Shown here: positions 22,545 through 35,129 of the stretch, piece after piece
How positions within the stretch are numbered: the stretch's first letter is position 1
Layout of the letters: every line of letters starts with the position of its first letter
From: Inia geoffrensis
Lineage: Eukaryota > Chordata > Mammalia > Artiodactyla > Iniidae
Direction of reading: 5' to 3'
Assembly (NCBI GenBank): GCA_036417435.1
Contig: CM070905.1
Location: 20,127,592 to 20,191,591, forward strand
DNA: 64,000 nucleotides
Made by a program: the position numbers and the translations under genes
The notes under the pieces: model-generated
The model's input: only the letters and a program-made list of their open reading frames with translations
Database searches by the model: none
Told to the model about the DNA's origin: nothing

Positions 22545-23040
22545 TGAATGTCATCTTTTACTTCTCCACCACCTCTTAGCCCCTCATTTAAATTTTGCCC
22601 TTCATTTCAAAGCCCAGCATAAATATTGTCTTTATAAAGTCTTCCTGGTTTTCTAATTCATAAATGATCAACAACCTTTCCATATTTCTAAAACCTTTTG
22701 TTCATAACTCTTTTATGACTAGGGTGACCCTATAATTTATCATCCAAACAGAGAAGGTAAAAGGAGGCACTATTCATTAATTACATCAGGACAGCACACA
22801 TAAACCTGGACGTTCCCCGGAAGCCAGGACATATGGTCACCCTAGTTATGACCTTAATACCCTGTTTCAGTAAAGTATGTTCTGGTCAAGTGTGTGTTCA
22901 TCTCGCATTTTAGAATGTGAATTCCATTGTACGGGTGGGAGAGGCAGAAAAAAACCATGTCATTTATACTTGTATTTTCACACAGGGATTTATTTACACT
23001 CAGTAGGAGCTCAGTAATGCTTACTGAATGTTCCATTCCT
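22545..23040 (+). repeat. L2-like 3' region interrupted by a DNA transposon
   Basis: 'gcctgaatgtcatcttttac', 'taaagtcttcctggttttct' and the distal 'cagtaggagctcagtaatgc ttactgaatg' resemble an L2 3' region in sense orientation ending in its 'ctcaataaatg'-like terminus. The hAT-like element at 22720-22844 sits inside it. Confidence 0.5.
22720..22844. mobile_element. Small non-autonomous hAT-like DNA transposon
   Basis: About 125 bp with terminal inverted repeats tagggtgaccctat and (reverse complement of the right end) tagggtgaccatat, which match at 12 of 14. Flanking 8-bp sequences tttatgac (22712-22719) and gttatgac (22845-22852) match at 7 of 8, as expected for hAT target-site duplication. 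It is too short to encode a transposase. Confidence 0.85.
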
Positions 23041-24187
23041 ATGCTGTTCACAAGAGATGTCAGAAGTTGAGCAGGCCTGCTGGAACCTCCTGGATAACTG
23101 TCAGAAGACGATCAGTGTGAATCGGCAGATGTGAGGCCAGGGAGACTCGGCTGTGAAGGGGCTCCTTTGGATTGTCCAGTAGTCCAGATCTTGGTATAAT
23201 GGCAACTTGGATTCATTCAGGGCTGCTCTGATCAACCATATGGCAAGGCTGTTCTGTTAGGTGGAGCATTGACCGTGGGGAGACCCCCAGGAGCAATCAG
23301 GAAGGTGGTACAGCTGTGGTTCCTGGGCAATCCATCTGAGTGGACAGAGGAACGCAGCTGAGACAGGCAGGTGACAGGACCCTGTTCCTACATGCTGTGG
23401 TTGGTGTCTTCAGAGTCTTCATTAAATCTGACTGCCTCCTGGCAGTGTATTCAACTGAAAGCATTTGAGAAGGTTGTAATCACTTCATAAAGTTCCGTAG
23501 AGTAGAGGTCTCTATAAGGTTCTTTTATAAGACTAGGTGTCCCTGACCAATTTCCTTGCTGGAGTCTAGATGACTTTTACATATAAACGAAACACTTGTC
23601 ATTTAAACAGTCCTTTTCACTGATGAGAGTAGGCAGCTAATTGGTTTAATAAAGTGAGGAACTTGATATAATACTGAGTTTATCATCACATGGTTCTAAA
23701 ATAAATAAGTAATAGATACATTGACTTTATAGGTGGCTATAAGAAACCTCTTTAGAACACTTCAGAGGTCTCTTTAAAGGTGTAGTACATATTTTACTGC
23801 TGCCTCCCCTATTATCATTATTCCTTAGTGCCTAGGGGCCAGCTCCCATTGAAAAGGTGGGTACTTAGAATCTTTTTGTGCATAATGAGCATTTGGTTTT
23901 ACTACAATCTATAATTTAGACTTCAGTGGCAAATTGTTAGTACAAACTCTTGAGCCTAGGGTATTAACACTTTCTGTCAGACACCTATGCTCAGCAAACT
24001 CTATATGGCACAAGTTTATTATATTTTCTATGAAAGTGAACTTCTCATCCATCCATTTAGGGCTGTCTTGAGTGCTTTCCTTTCTGTAGTTAAAAATCCC
24101 TTAGGCTTGATATTACTTTCCTGGACAGGATTGTTTATTGTTTAATTCTTTGCTGCACTTCCTGTCCTTCACTTGCTCTTGTAAAAT
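23041..24187. other. Unassigned non-coding stretch
   Basis: No recognised repeat or gene. No frame of note. Confidence 0.5.
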
Positions 24188-24202
24188 CTGTAGATGACTT
24201 TT

Positions 24203-24499
24203 TTTAAAAAATAAATTTATTTTATTTATTTATTTTTGGCTGCATTGGGTCTTCATTGCTGCACGTGGTCTTTCTCTAGTTGCAGCGAGCAGGGGCTACT
24301 CTTCACCACGGTGCACGGGTGTTTCATTGCAGTGGCTTCTCTTGTTGCTGAGCATGGGCTCTAGGCGTGCGGGCTTCAGTAGTTGTGGCGCTTGGGCTCA
24401 GTTGATCCGCGGCATGTGGGATCTTCTTGGACCAGGCCTCGGACCCATGTCCCCTGCATTGGCAGGCAGATTCTTAACCACTGCGCCACCAGGGAAGCC
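24203..24499 (-). mobile_element. CHR-1-type SINE
   Basis: A minus-strand copy with 'ttatttatttatttttggct' tail at left and head at right (ending ccaccagggaagcc). A 15-bp perfect duplication, ctgtagatgactttt, lies at 24188-24202 and 24500-24514. Confidence 0.96.
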
Positions 24500-24589
24500 C
24501 TGTAGATGACTTTTAAAGCTGTGAATTTTGTACCAACCTCCTTTTCTCTATCAACTGTTGAGTACAGGTGCAAAAGGAAGAGCTGTGAT

Positions 24590-24745
24590 CGTAGGATGGA
24601 GGTTCCCAAGGTTGGCTGGCCACCAGAGTCCCCTGTCAGTACAGATGCCCAGGTGGACTCAGACTTACAGGGTGGGACCTGGGCGTGTGTGTTTTTAAAA
24701 TACACGAATCTGTTGTTCAGCCCTCATTGTGAACAACTGATGGAG
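24590..24745. repeat. Possible MER5-like hAT fragment
   Basis: The order of words such as 'tggctggccaccagagtccc' and 'ggtgggacctgggcgtgtg' is reminiscent of MER5-type elements. It is diverged and without clear ends. Confidence 0.3.
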
Positions 24746-24774
24746 GATATGAGAAAAGCAAGGCATCCTCCTCC

Positions 24775-25213
24775 TCTTTTTTTTTTCTTTTTTTGCGTCT
24801 TTATTGGAGTATAATTGATTTACAGAGTTGTGTTAGTTTCTGCTATATAACAGAGTGAATCAGCTATATGCATACATATATCCCCATATCCCCTCCCTGT
24901 TGCGTCTTCCTCCCACCCTTCTTATCCCACCCCTCTAGCTGATCTCCCTATGCTATGCAGCTGCTTGCCACTAGCCATCTGTCCCAGCTTACCCTTCCCC
25001 CTCCCCATGTCCTCAAGTCCATTCTCTACGTCTGCATCTTTATTCCTGTCCTGCCACTAGGTTCATCAGAACCATTTTTTTTTTTAGATTCCATATATAT
25101 GTGTTAGCACACGATTATTTGTTTTTCTCCTTCTGACTTCACTCTGTATGACAGACTCTAGGTCCATCCACCTTACTACAAATAACTCAATTTCATTTCT
25201 TTTTATGGCTGAG
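24775..25213 (-). mobile_element. 5'-truncated L1 copy
   Basis: A T-run at left followed by the L1 3' UTR ('tttattggagtataattgat') up to 'ttctttttatggctga'. An internal part of the 3' UTR that other copies carry (the segment with the shorebird 'ggcggtcacaaagcac' block) is missing near 24938. I see no clean target-site duplication, suggesting more age or a deletion. Confidence 0.9.
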
Positions 25214-25449
25214 TTGGAGCAGCTTTGGTGTAAGCCCAATGATAGTAAGGCTGTTTGTTCATTGGTGTGCCAAGGCCTCAGTGCCTGTATACATTTTCAC
25301 GCTTCCTCCATGTTATATGATTATAAAATCTGTATTAAACATGTTATGCAGTCCTAATCTTCATATTTTTTTGGGGGTTCAAAGAAACTATCCCTACCCT
25401 TCTTTCTTGTCCCTTCCCCCTTAATGCCACTTCATTCTTATTTGGTCTT

Positions 25450-25640
25450 TGGGAAAAGAGCACTGGCTTTAGAGATAGAAGGCCTGAGTTCTGGACTCTT
25501 CAGCTAATGAGCTTTTGATATTCAGCTATAGTCACCTCACTTTTATCTGGATTTCAGTTTCCTCACTTCCAAAATCAACATGATATTTTCCTTATGGCTT
25601 TCTTGGTAGGATCCAGTGAGCTAGTGTGTACGCAGGCCCT
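25450..25640 (+). repeat. MIR element
   Basis: 'gaaaagagcactggctttag', 'ggcctgagttctgga', 'cagtttcctcacttcc' and 'ggatccagtgagctagtgtg' follow the MIR order in sense orientation: tRNA-like part, then CORE-like part. Confidence 0.65.
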
Positions 25641-28101
25641 TTGGAAAAATGTAATGCTGTAGTTTTTGATTCCCACAGTGGCTGGATCAGTGTTTTTCCT
25701 CAAAATGGGTAATCAACAAATAATCCTAACAGGTTGTAGACAGAAGATTCTCAGTTAATGATGCATTTCTATCACCTCTTTTTAAATTCTTCTCTTCTGC
25801 CCTCTGCACCATCCTGTGAGGCTGGGAATTCCACCCCTTGGTTCATTCTGGGAAACAGGACTTGTTTCCCCTGCAGTTAGTGTCTCATGTTGGAGACCCA
25901 CCAGTCAGTAAGCACGTGGAACTTTCTCCTTGGCCTTTTCAGTGGTTTGATTCCAATCACGTTGTTGAAACAATATTTCACTACTTCTGTTTTTCCTAAT
26001 TATCATGCAGATAAACAGTGGGGATTGTGACATTAGAATAAGTGAGTGGCTTATGATTTTTGCCTCAGAAAGAGAAACTCTTGCTGTTTTTCTCCCCCCT
26101 TGAGCAACACAGCAGTAATAAATGAACAAGTCCAGAGGACTTCATGATGGATAGCTAATGGTGCTGTGCCTCAGCCAACAGGCCTGTTTCCACAGCATCT
26201 GCCACAATTCAGAGTCATTAGCATACCTTTAATGGTTCCTTTTCAAATAATTTCTACTAGGGCATTTAAAATGCATCAAGGAAAAGTATTGAGTTGTAGA
26301 GATGAGGAATTTTAAATGTAGACAAATGGTTTTCATTCTCTCAGATGTAATTTTGATAAAATTGAGAAACCACATAGCAACATACTGTGTACAGTCTAAC
26401 ACAATTGACAGTGCTTAATGTACTAGCTGGGAATTATTTTTTCCGACATTTTAAAACAGTTAATTAAAAAAACTCAATAAAATCTTAATTGAAAAAACTG
26501 TAGTTTCTTAGCACCGTTGACCCCACCAAAGGCCTTCTCCTGGTGTGTGTTTGGACTGTCCACTGGTGGTCTTTCATACTTTGTTTTATGATCAATCATA
26601 GAATCAATGTTTTTCTCATTTTATAAGATGAAAAATGTTTTGTCAGGTATAAGTCATTTTAACATAATACTGGTAAATACTAGGCTTGCTTATTTATTTA
26701 GTTGTGAGGGGAAAATCTTCAGAGAAGCAAATTAAGCCACCTTTTTCCTGAAATATCAAGGGCAGGTGAGAAGAGATCTTTATTAGATTTTTAAATATGA
26801 ATGCATTTATAAAAACATATTAAAAACAGCAAAATTACTTTCTTTACTTTTTAAACATGAAAGCCAACCTGTATTTTAGCATGTGTACATAGCTTTTTGA
26901 ATACTAGTTCCTTATATTTGTAAAGCATCTGCTTTTTTTAGATCTGTTTTTTCATACCTTTTTTCATTCTTTTTTTAAAAGAATTTTTTCATACTTAAAT
27001 GTCTACAACAGTACTGTTAAGTCACAGGGGGCATATTACCCCATTTCCCAAAACCAAATTGAGAACTAATAGGAAATTGGATACAGTCCAGTTTATACAG
27101 CTGACAGTTGGAATGGCCAGGGCTTCTGACTTGTGTGTGTCCTTTAACCTCTTTTCTTGAATGTTGTTTTAGTTAATCTATGCTCCTCTGGAATGATTTT
27201 TATAACTTCACCAATATTAAAATTTTTACACAACACTTCTGTCACCTTTTTGGGAGAGACCCTGTTTTTTCAGTATACTTTTCTTGGTGCTTAGGAATCA
27301 AATAGTTTGATTTTTAAAGGTCTTAAGACATATCTGATTAACTCTAGGATCTGAGGGTTTTTTTCTTTAATTTATTTGAAATATTGACACAGTATGAGGT
27401 CATTTATTCATTGTTATCAATTATTTTTAAATTGGACTATTTAAAATTTAGAGTCAGTTGACTGAATTGGGGAAGGTTTTCATTTCTGGAGGATACTTCA
27501 TATATTTTTGCATTCTGTAACAATTAACTGTTTATACTAAAACAAATAAATGCAGGCTGGTTAAAAGACAAAAGTTGCAATTTTAAACTTATATTAGTAT
27601 TTGCTTATGGTTAGTCCTCATCCATGGGGTCCAAGAAAGCTTATTTTCACATCCTTGTTTCAGACAACAGGACAGAGTGGGGGAAAGAGGGGAAGTAGGG
27701 TTGTATTCCCTTCTTTTAGAATGAGTCCTGGAAGGTACACTTACCACCTACCCTCACATTCTGTTCATCACACCTTAGTTACCTGTCCACACCCAGCATC
27801 AAGGGAAGCTAGGAAATGTCTTTTTCCTCCCTCTAGGATGATAATGAGCCCTGCTAAACATCAGAGCCCTTATTACAGATAAAGGTGAGATGGATATTAT
27901 GAGGGGTTATCAATCTGCCAAAATTACATGGTCTTCAGAAGTGATATTTGAGCTTTCTGATGCAAAGCCAATTTAGGAAGCATTTAGATATTTAACATAT
28001 CTTGACAACTCCTTTGCAATTATAAATCATATTGACTTTTTGATTACATACATTCATTTGAAAAAACACCAAATGCTGTTCTTTTCCTGATATTGTGGTG
28101 A
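25641..28101. other. Repeat-poor AT-rich non-coding stretch
   Basis: About 2.5 kb with no identifiable transposon. The sequence is AT-rich and complex, not simple. Could include conserved regulatory DNA. No coding frame stands out. Confidence 0.5.
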
Positions 28102-28194
28102 TTATATAAATAGCTGATTCACTTTGTTACAAAGCAGAAACTAACACACCATTGTAAAGCAATTATACTCCAATAAAGATGTGTAAAAAAAAAA
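28102..28194 (+). mobile_element. Very short L1 3' end insertion
   Basis: The plus strand reads 'gctgattcactttgttacaa' through 'ccaataaagatg' and 11 A. It is only the last ~90 bases of an L1 3' UTR, and the only plus-strand L1 of this lineage in the window. It retains the AATAAA signal. Confidence 0.88.
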
Positions 28195-31100
28195 AGTTGT
28201 CAGTAAAATCTAGAATCTTTAAATAAATTTTGAAAAGGGGTGATGAACCAAATGGAATTCTAATTGTTTGATATCAACACATTTCTCTTTCATTTGAATC
28301 TTTTAAGAGAGAAGTGAAAAGCAATGTTATCCTTAAGAAATTTTCTCTCAGCATCTAAGCAGCCGTTTTTAATTACAGAAGATGTCTTCAAAATCTGTTT
28401 TGCCATTTTAAAGCTTTAGCTGTGAGAAAGTCAATTGTCAGTTGTGTAATGGAGGAAAAAATCTTACGCTAAAAAGCCATTTGTATATTATGTTGAGTAG
28501 AGACATAGGTTATTTGAACATTAGTGACTGATTTTCTATAGAAAATTTTTCTTCTTGAATTTATTATCATTGTTAGTCACATAAACACAAAAGAGTCTCC
28601 ACTGTCAACCAATTCATGCCTGTAGAAGTATGACTGTAATGAGAACTGTTCAAAAATAAACCAAAATCATGCATGAAGTTCTTCCTTTTAAAGGACTCTC
28701 CTTGGGAAGCCGTTGTGTTTATTCTCCTAGAACTGCCCTTTCTCCTAGTCTCTCTGCCTCTTTCTCTCCCTTTCCTTCTTCCTCTCTCTTTCCTCCCCTC
28801 TTTTTCTTTTCTTTCTTTCAAGAATTGCCTTAAAAAGCACATTTCTTTGCATATCCTCCAAGGTGATAAATCTTCATCAGCTGAGAATAGATTTAATTTT
28901 TGGGAGCAGCCAGAAGTCATTTGGAGTCAAGGCTGGTGGGTGATGAAACTGGAATAATGTTTTCACTTAGACATAATGAGTGACTATAAACTAATGAGAC
29001 CGATTTTCTTGAATTTTTGGAAGGCTGACTAAGAAGGAAGTTCCAAAATAGGAACTCTCAGTCTGGTGTGTATGTTGGTTAAAAAAATGAGTCTTACTGT
29101 TAAATAATGACATTACAAAATTTGTGTATTATTTATTTAGTCACATATTTTTGTATTTGCCCCTATCTCTTTTTCACAGTGGCTGTGTTTTGTGTCTGCC
29201 TGAGGGATTGTTGTCACATTTTTATTTTATGGTGATATTCCTTTTGGAGTCTGTACTTCTATCTATATATCATATTTGAAATATAGTAATTAAACTGACA
29301 TACAGGAGGAAATCAAACTTTACTCAATGTTTAATTATATAAATTGGCTACCTGATATTTTTTTCTTTTGGAGTTTAACATTTGAAAATTGGCAGCAAGG
29401 TTTTTATGCTTAAACATCATCCATGTAGATCCATGCGGTTTTCAAATGCAGTAATATTATTATAATATCATGAAATAAGTGGTATATTTAGTGCGCTCTC
29501 AACTTATATTGCTTGAAAAGTATAACTTTCAAAAATAAATTGAGGTGTTCAACAATTACACTAAATATTTGAGTCTCTATATCAATTAAATATAAAACAA
29601 TGATATCTATTAAACTAAATCTGTGGTTCTCATTTCTGTATTTCTTTTAAACTTGAGCAGTATCTCATTTTTTAAGGCTATAGTTTAGGAAATTTCTATT
29701 TTGCATTCTTACTGCCATTAGAGTTTTTGTTTTCTTTCCCCGAACTTCTTGTGTAAAGTTTTAAAAGAAAGTGAAGTGCTGTTGAATTTGCTTTGGAAGA
29801 CAGGCAGGCAAGAAGGAAGGAAAGAAAATAAATTAATACAAAAGCCAAAAAGGTGTGCTTACATATTAAGATTAAGTACCTTTTGTTTCTGGTTATTTGT
29901 GCTACATGGTTTTATTTAATTTTTGATGAATAAAATTATGCCTTTGACTATTATAAGACATAGTAAATTTAAAGCACTCATTGTAGTGATTAGCCATACA
30001 TATAAGAAATAAATTTTGCTAGGATATCCTTTTGTACTTACTTTAAAAAAGCATTTTTATTTTACATAAAAGCAACAGTCTTCGTCAGATTTTCTAGTAT
30101 TTTAACAGAATGGCCTGTCTTATAAATAAATACTCATTAGTTCATGTCTTGAGAAGGAGTAAAAGTAATGCTTGTTTAGCAAAAGAGAATGCTGATTCAT
30201 GAACTTTTTTTGGTAGAACAGACTGCCGATAAAACTCAGTGGCTTAGCAGAAGTTTTAGGATGGTGTAAAAGTTACTGTGGATTTGAACATTAAAAAACA
30301 AAAATAAAAGAAAATATAAAATTTGGATATTCTCATTAAAGACATTATAATGGGAATTTATCCATTCATTTGTTAAAATGTGTATGTATCAGGCTGTAGT
30401 CAGTAACAGAGATGGAAGTTTGCATAAAAATAGAATTCTATCACTTTGGAACTCTGATATATGCCAGTTGTCTCTCTGCATTTATATTTATAAAATAAGA
30501 ATATAAGACTAATCATTTTTGAAAAAAAAATTCCTGAAGTTAACTCTCAATGACCAGTAACAAAAAAAAGATAGAATATTTGTCATTCCCAATTGAATGA
30601 AGGCCCAAATGACGTGAGAGTCCAGTGTCAACACAGTTTATCCTCTCAGCCATACTGAGTATAGTCACAAGAAGAGTTCTAAGTGATGTTCCAGACATAG
30701 GGCTCTAAAATGGACCGATTTTTATTTACAGGTATTTAATGAGTGCCTGCTCTGTGGAGGCACTGTTTTTCACCAAAGCAGGTACTTTCAAAGGTATTGA
30801 GATGCTCTTGAATTTCTCATTGTTCTCTTCCAAAAAAAAAAAAAGGCCAATTTAAGATTTTAGTTAAATTATTCCCCTGTGGTTAACTGAGCATTTCCTA
30901 TCAAGACCAAATACAGTAATCATCAACCTGATTTTTTTAAAATGTTGGGTATAATAATAACGTATCTAGTTTTTGATCCAGTTTATTAAGTGGATGTTTG
31001 GGCAGTGTGTGCATGCAGATGGTTCTGTTTATCATTTTCTGTAAAAATGTTTATATAAACTTTGTAAATCTGCCCTCTGAAGATTATGCCAGTGTTTATT

Positions 31101-31710
31101 AGTATAATTGCTAACTGGTATTTCTTGGTGCAGATTGTGGTGTTGTTTTCAAACAATTCAGAAAATCTTATGCGTACTTTTCGTGTGCCCCATGCCAGTG
31201 GTCTACATTTTAGTTGATCTTCAGTATTTATTTCAGTAGACTGTCTTTTTTAAAAGTTTTTTTAAAACAAAATTTTATTAATGCAAGTTGAGTTTGCTTA
31301 AGTGAGAATTACACAAATGATTGCTTATTCTTTATGTTAATGTTATCTTTCCAGCTTGCTTTTGCATGTGTTTTCTTTTGGTCTTTCCCCTTTTCTTCCT
31401 ATATATCACTTTTAAAAGTAAAGTAGTTTGGGATTATTTAATCACATAGAAATTATTTTAACTCTTTAGTAGAGAATAGAAATTAATTTTGATGCCTGAC
31501 AATCCATTGGGAGGGGTGTGTGTGTAGAGATGTGTATGTATGTGTATAAATATACACACAGTGCTGAAGAGATTTAATCTGTTGGGTTATATTCCTTTAC
31601 CGCAAAAAATAGAGTTCTGGGGTACCAAGCCTTATTTGAAGAGTAGTATTTCAGATTATTTTTACATTTTGCATATATTTAATCCTTTTAACTTTAGGCA
31701 GCACCATCTT
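28195..31710. other. Repeat-poor AT-rich non-coding stretch
   Basis: About 3.5 kb with no clear transposon copy. The only low-complexity feature is the pyrimidine tract near 28735-28826; a short L2-like word set occurs near 30735. Confidence 0.5.
28735..28826. repeat. Polypyrimidine (TC-rich) tract
   Basis: About 90 bases nearly all C/T on the plus strand. It produces artefactual serine/leucine/phenylalanine-rich and lysine/arginine/glutamate-rich frames on the two strands. Capable of triplex formation in principle. Confidence 0.85.
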
Positions 31711-31724
31711 AAGATGAGTCTTTT

Positions 31725-32067
31725 TATTTATTTATTTTTAATTTTTATTTTTAAAGATTTAATTTTATTTATTGTCTGTGTTGGGTCTTTGTTGCTACAC
31801 GCGGGCTTCCTCTAGTTGTGGCGAGCGGGGGCTACTTTCGTTGTGGTGCGCGGGTTTCTCGTTGCCGTGGCTTCTCTTGTTGCGGAAAACAGGCTCTAGG
31901 CGTGTGGGCTTCACTAGTTGTGGTGCGCTGGCACAGTAGTTGTGGCACGTGGGCTCTAGAGTGCAAGCTCGGTAGTTTCATGTGGGATCTTCCCGGACCA
32001 GGGCTCGAAGCTGTGTCCCCTGCATTGGCAGGCAGATTCTTAACCACTGCGCCACCAGGGAAGTCCC
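31725..32067 (-). mobile_element. CHR-1-type SINE, full length
   Basis: A minus-strand copy with tail 'ttatttatttatttttaatt' at left and head at right. A 13-of-14 duplication (aagatgagtctttt at 31711-31724, aggatgagtctttt at 32068-32081). A roughly 30-base gap occurs near the right part of the body ('ggtagtttcatgtgggat'), where other copies have the lagging 'ttgctccgcggcatg' segment. Confidence 0.95.
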
Positions 32068-32194
32068 AGGATGAGTCTTTTAAAAAGTAGATTAAAAAAA
32101 GAAAAAAGAAAACCCCCAAAGCAATCTTGATTCTTAATGGTAATTTAAAAGAAGCATTTCTATTAACGTCAGAACAGAGGATGTCCATTATTTA

Positions 32195-32420
32195 TATCAT
32201 TCTGGAGGTTTTAACCAAGACTATTAGATAAGAGGAAAAAATGGAGGGAAAAACATGGAAAGGAGGCGGTAAAATTTCCATTATTTGCAGACTGCGTACC
32301 TGGAAAACCAAGATAATCAACTGGCAAATTTTTACAAGCTAAGAGAATTCAGTTATGGTGACTGCCTATAAAGTCACTGAAGAAGTTTTTTATGTGCTGA
32401 TAAGGAATGAGAGCAACGAA
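32195..32420 (+). repeat. Old L1 ORF2 fragment
   Basis: 'ttctggaggttttaaccaag' through 'ttccattatttgcagactgc', and 'tggaaaaccaagataatcaa', resemble the region around the reverse-transcriptase FADD box of an ancient L1, with frames destroyed. Confidence 0.55.
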
Positions 32421-32519
32421 GAAGTCTAGAGTAGGTTTCCATCTTGGAAAAAGTTATGTTTCATACAGACAATTATATTAAAAATAAAAGAAAACCACGA
32501 TTGTTGTAGAAAAATGTAT

Positions 32520-33140
32520 ACTAGTAGTATTTAAAAAATCTATAATCCTACCACTCCTGATGACTACTGTTAATATTTTATGTACGAGTCTCATATTTTT
32601 TACCATTGTATTTACAGATGTACATACGTATGTGCACACACACACTTTTTGGGATTTTTATAGGTAGGGTAGAGGTGTACAAGTTTGGGCTCATTTTGCA
32701 CTACTAATTTAAAACCTTTAATGAAACAATATGTTATGAGTATTTTTTCTGTATTATTAATACTCTTTTATAGCAGTCTTGTGGATGTAGTATCATTTGG
32801 ATATTTAACCACATCCCTATTTTTGGATATTTATATCGTTTCTATTTGGTTTTTTCAGTATTATCAACAAAGCTATAAAGAAGAATATTCCTCTTGGCTA
32901 AATCTTTGCTGAGATCCATGATGTATTTTCTGTTTTTTCAATAAATTTCTAGAAGCAAGTGTGTTTGATGTAAGGGTATGTTTTAATGTTTTTGTCTTAA
33001 ACACACACACTCAATTTCTCTGCAGAAGGTTTGTACCAATTCATACTCATAGTAGCCCAATTTCCTGCCCACTAACCAGCATTGTAATTTCTTCGATCAT
33101 TTATCAACTTGAAAATGAAACAGAGGATCTCATTTTTATT
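32520..33140 (-). repeat. Old L1-like 3' part
   Basis: Antisense of an old L1: 'ggatatttaaccacatccct', 'ttatatcgtttctatttggt' and 'agaaggtttgtaccaattca' correspond to the C-terminal ORF2 coding region of ancient L1M-type elements. Opposite in orientation to the fragment at 32195-32420. Confidence 0.5.
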
Positions 33141-33165
33141 TGTTGTTCTTAGATATGGGAGGGGG

Positions 33166-33199
33166 GAGAGAGAGAGAGAGGCAGACAGACAGACAGACA
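33166..33199. repeat. (GA)n/(GACA)n microsatellite
   Basis: A GA run followed by four GACA units. Likely length-polymorphic. Confidence 0.9.
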
Positions 33200-33202
33200 C
33201 AC

Positions 33203-34510
33203 GCACTGTTAATTTGAATTGCTCTTTCATTTTCATTCACCTTTTTAAATTTTCTGGTATTTTAAAATATTTTTATGTTTTAATTTGTAGATTGTCAAAT
33301 CTATCAGTCTTTTCTTTTTAGAGTAATTATATGCTAGAGAGGTTTGTAAGATTTATTTTAAAAGTTTTATTTCTACTTTTTGTGTTTTCAACTTTTTAAC
33401 AATGAGAATTTTATTCAATCTTGTATTTATTTTGGCATATGGTAGGTGTCACACTAGGTTTTTCTAAAAAGTTTTGCAGTGTTGGTTTTTTAAATAAATA
33501 ATTTATCCTTTCTCCTTTGAGGTACTTTGGGGTTTTTTTTATACCACATTCTGTTGTAGAATTAAGGCTGTTTCTGGTACTTGAATTCTGTTCATTTGGT
33601 ATATTTACCAATTCTTGAACCAATACCACACCATTTAAATTATTGTATCAATAGACTTACACTTTAAAAAATGTTTGTTAAGTCAGTTCCCCAGTGATTA
33701 CCATTAATTTTCAAAATTTCTTTATTGATATTATACATCTGTTCTTCAAAATGAACATTAGTCTCTTTTCACTAAGCACTTTAACACTGAAGCCCTTTGG
33801 TGGTTCTTTGTGCATTGCACTACCATTATACAGTATTTGGAATGTATGTGTAAATAGAAATTTTTGTGCTTTAATATTATTTTAGATACCAGGTAGTTTA
33901 TTCTTTAAAGCATCTATTCATGCTTATTCCTTATCCTGTCTCCTTTTCTCATTGTTTGCTTGAGTCCCTTCTCTCTATTTGTTCTCAGATCCTTTATTAC
34001 TCTTGCATGGTTGGATGCTTTGTAACCCTTGCAGCCAATCAGGTGCCCAGTGGTAGATAGCACATGTAATGTGGATTTTGCTATTAATAAATAACATGAG
34101 TTTTTTATTGAAGTTCACTGAATGAACTTCATTTAGATTACTCTTCCTGTTTTCATTATGAATAAGAGAATTACTTGTTTGCTTTTTCAGAGGACATTTA
34201 TGTCATATATTTTTCTCTCTTCATGTTTTATGAATGTTGTCATACAGCATTTTGAAGTCTATAATACTGGTCTAGATCCCATCATATCATTTTTAGTTCT
34301 TCAGTATATCTTCTTTTAATAAGAAAAATCACACAGGAGAAACTGTCTGAAAATTCTTGTGATGTATAAAGCCACAGAATTCAGTGATGTGAAATTATAG
34401 TGGGTTCTTTAGTATCTTCAGAGAATCGCAGTTATTAACACTGTGAGTCATTTTCTTTTTTCTTAACTTGTAGTTGGTAGAGAACAATTTAGAAAATTGA
34501 TGCTTCTGTC
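33203..34510. other. Unassigned non-coding stretch
   Basis: AT-rich; no recognised repeat or gene. Confidence 0.5.
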
Positions 34511-34525
34511 AAAAGTCTAGATGAG

Positions 34526-34733
34526 GGCTTCCCTGGTGGCACAGTGGTTGAGAGTCTGCCTGCCGATGTGGGGGTCACAGGTTTGTGCCCCAGTCCGGGA
34601 GGATCCCACATGCTGCGGAGCAGCTGGGCCCGTGAGCCATGGCTGCTGAGCCTGCGTGTCCAGAGCCTGTGCTCCGCAGCGGGAGAGGCCACAACAGTGA
34701 GAGGCCCGCGTACTGTCAAAAAAAAAAAAAAAA
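34526..34733 (+). mobile_element. Young cetacean CHR-type SINE
   Basis: Plus-strand copy with a perfect 15-bp duplication (aaaagtctagatgag at 34511-34525 and 34734-34748) and an A tail of about 20. The body has several CpG decay changes (for example cgtactgtc at the end instead of cgtaccgc), so it is not the youngest. Confidence 0.96.
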
Positions 34734-35129
34734 AAAAGTCTAGATGAGTAGGATCCAGGCTCAGTCTGGATATGATAACATTAAGAGCCTTGCAGCTTTT
34801 ACTAACTGTGAAAAAAGGAATCTATTTTATACTCCATTAAACTGTTACACATCATAAATAATTTATATCAGCCTTGTTCCCATCTGTATCAAGGATGATA
34901 AACTAGTCACTGTAAGGATTTTTAAAAATGAATGTAATAGTATTTCTTCTTCTCCTGCCTTTTCTTTCTCCCAGTCTCTCTTGCTCATTAGAAAGAAGTG
35001 TATACCTCCTGAGTGGTCCCAGCCAGGGCTAGAATTGTGATAGGGATCCACTCAGGACATTTCAGGAAGTCAGGTGACTCAGGGTGATTTGTCTCCTTAG
35101 CTCCCCTGCTCTCTAAATGTATAACTTTG

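Noticed and set aside
28573..28957. Arg/Lys/Glu-rich and Leu/Ser-rich frames on opposite strands
   Set aside because: Products of the polypyrimidine tract at 28735-28826.
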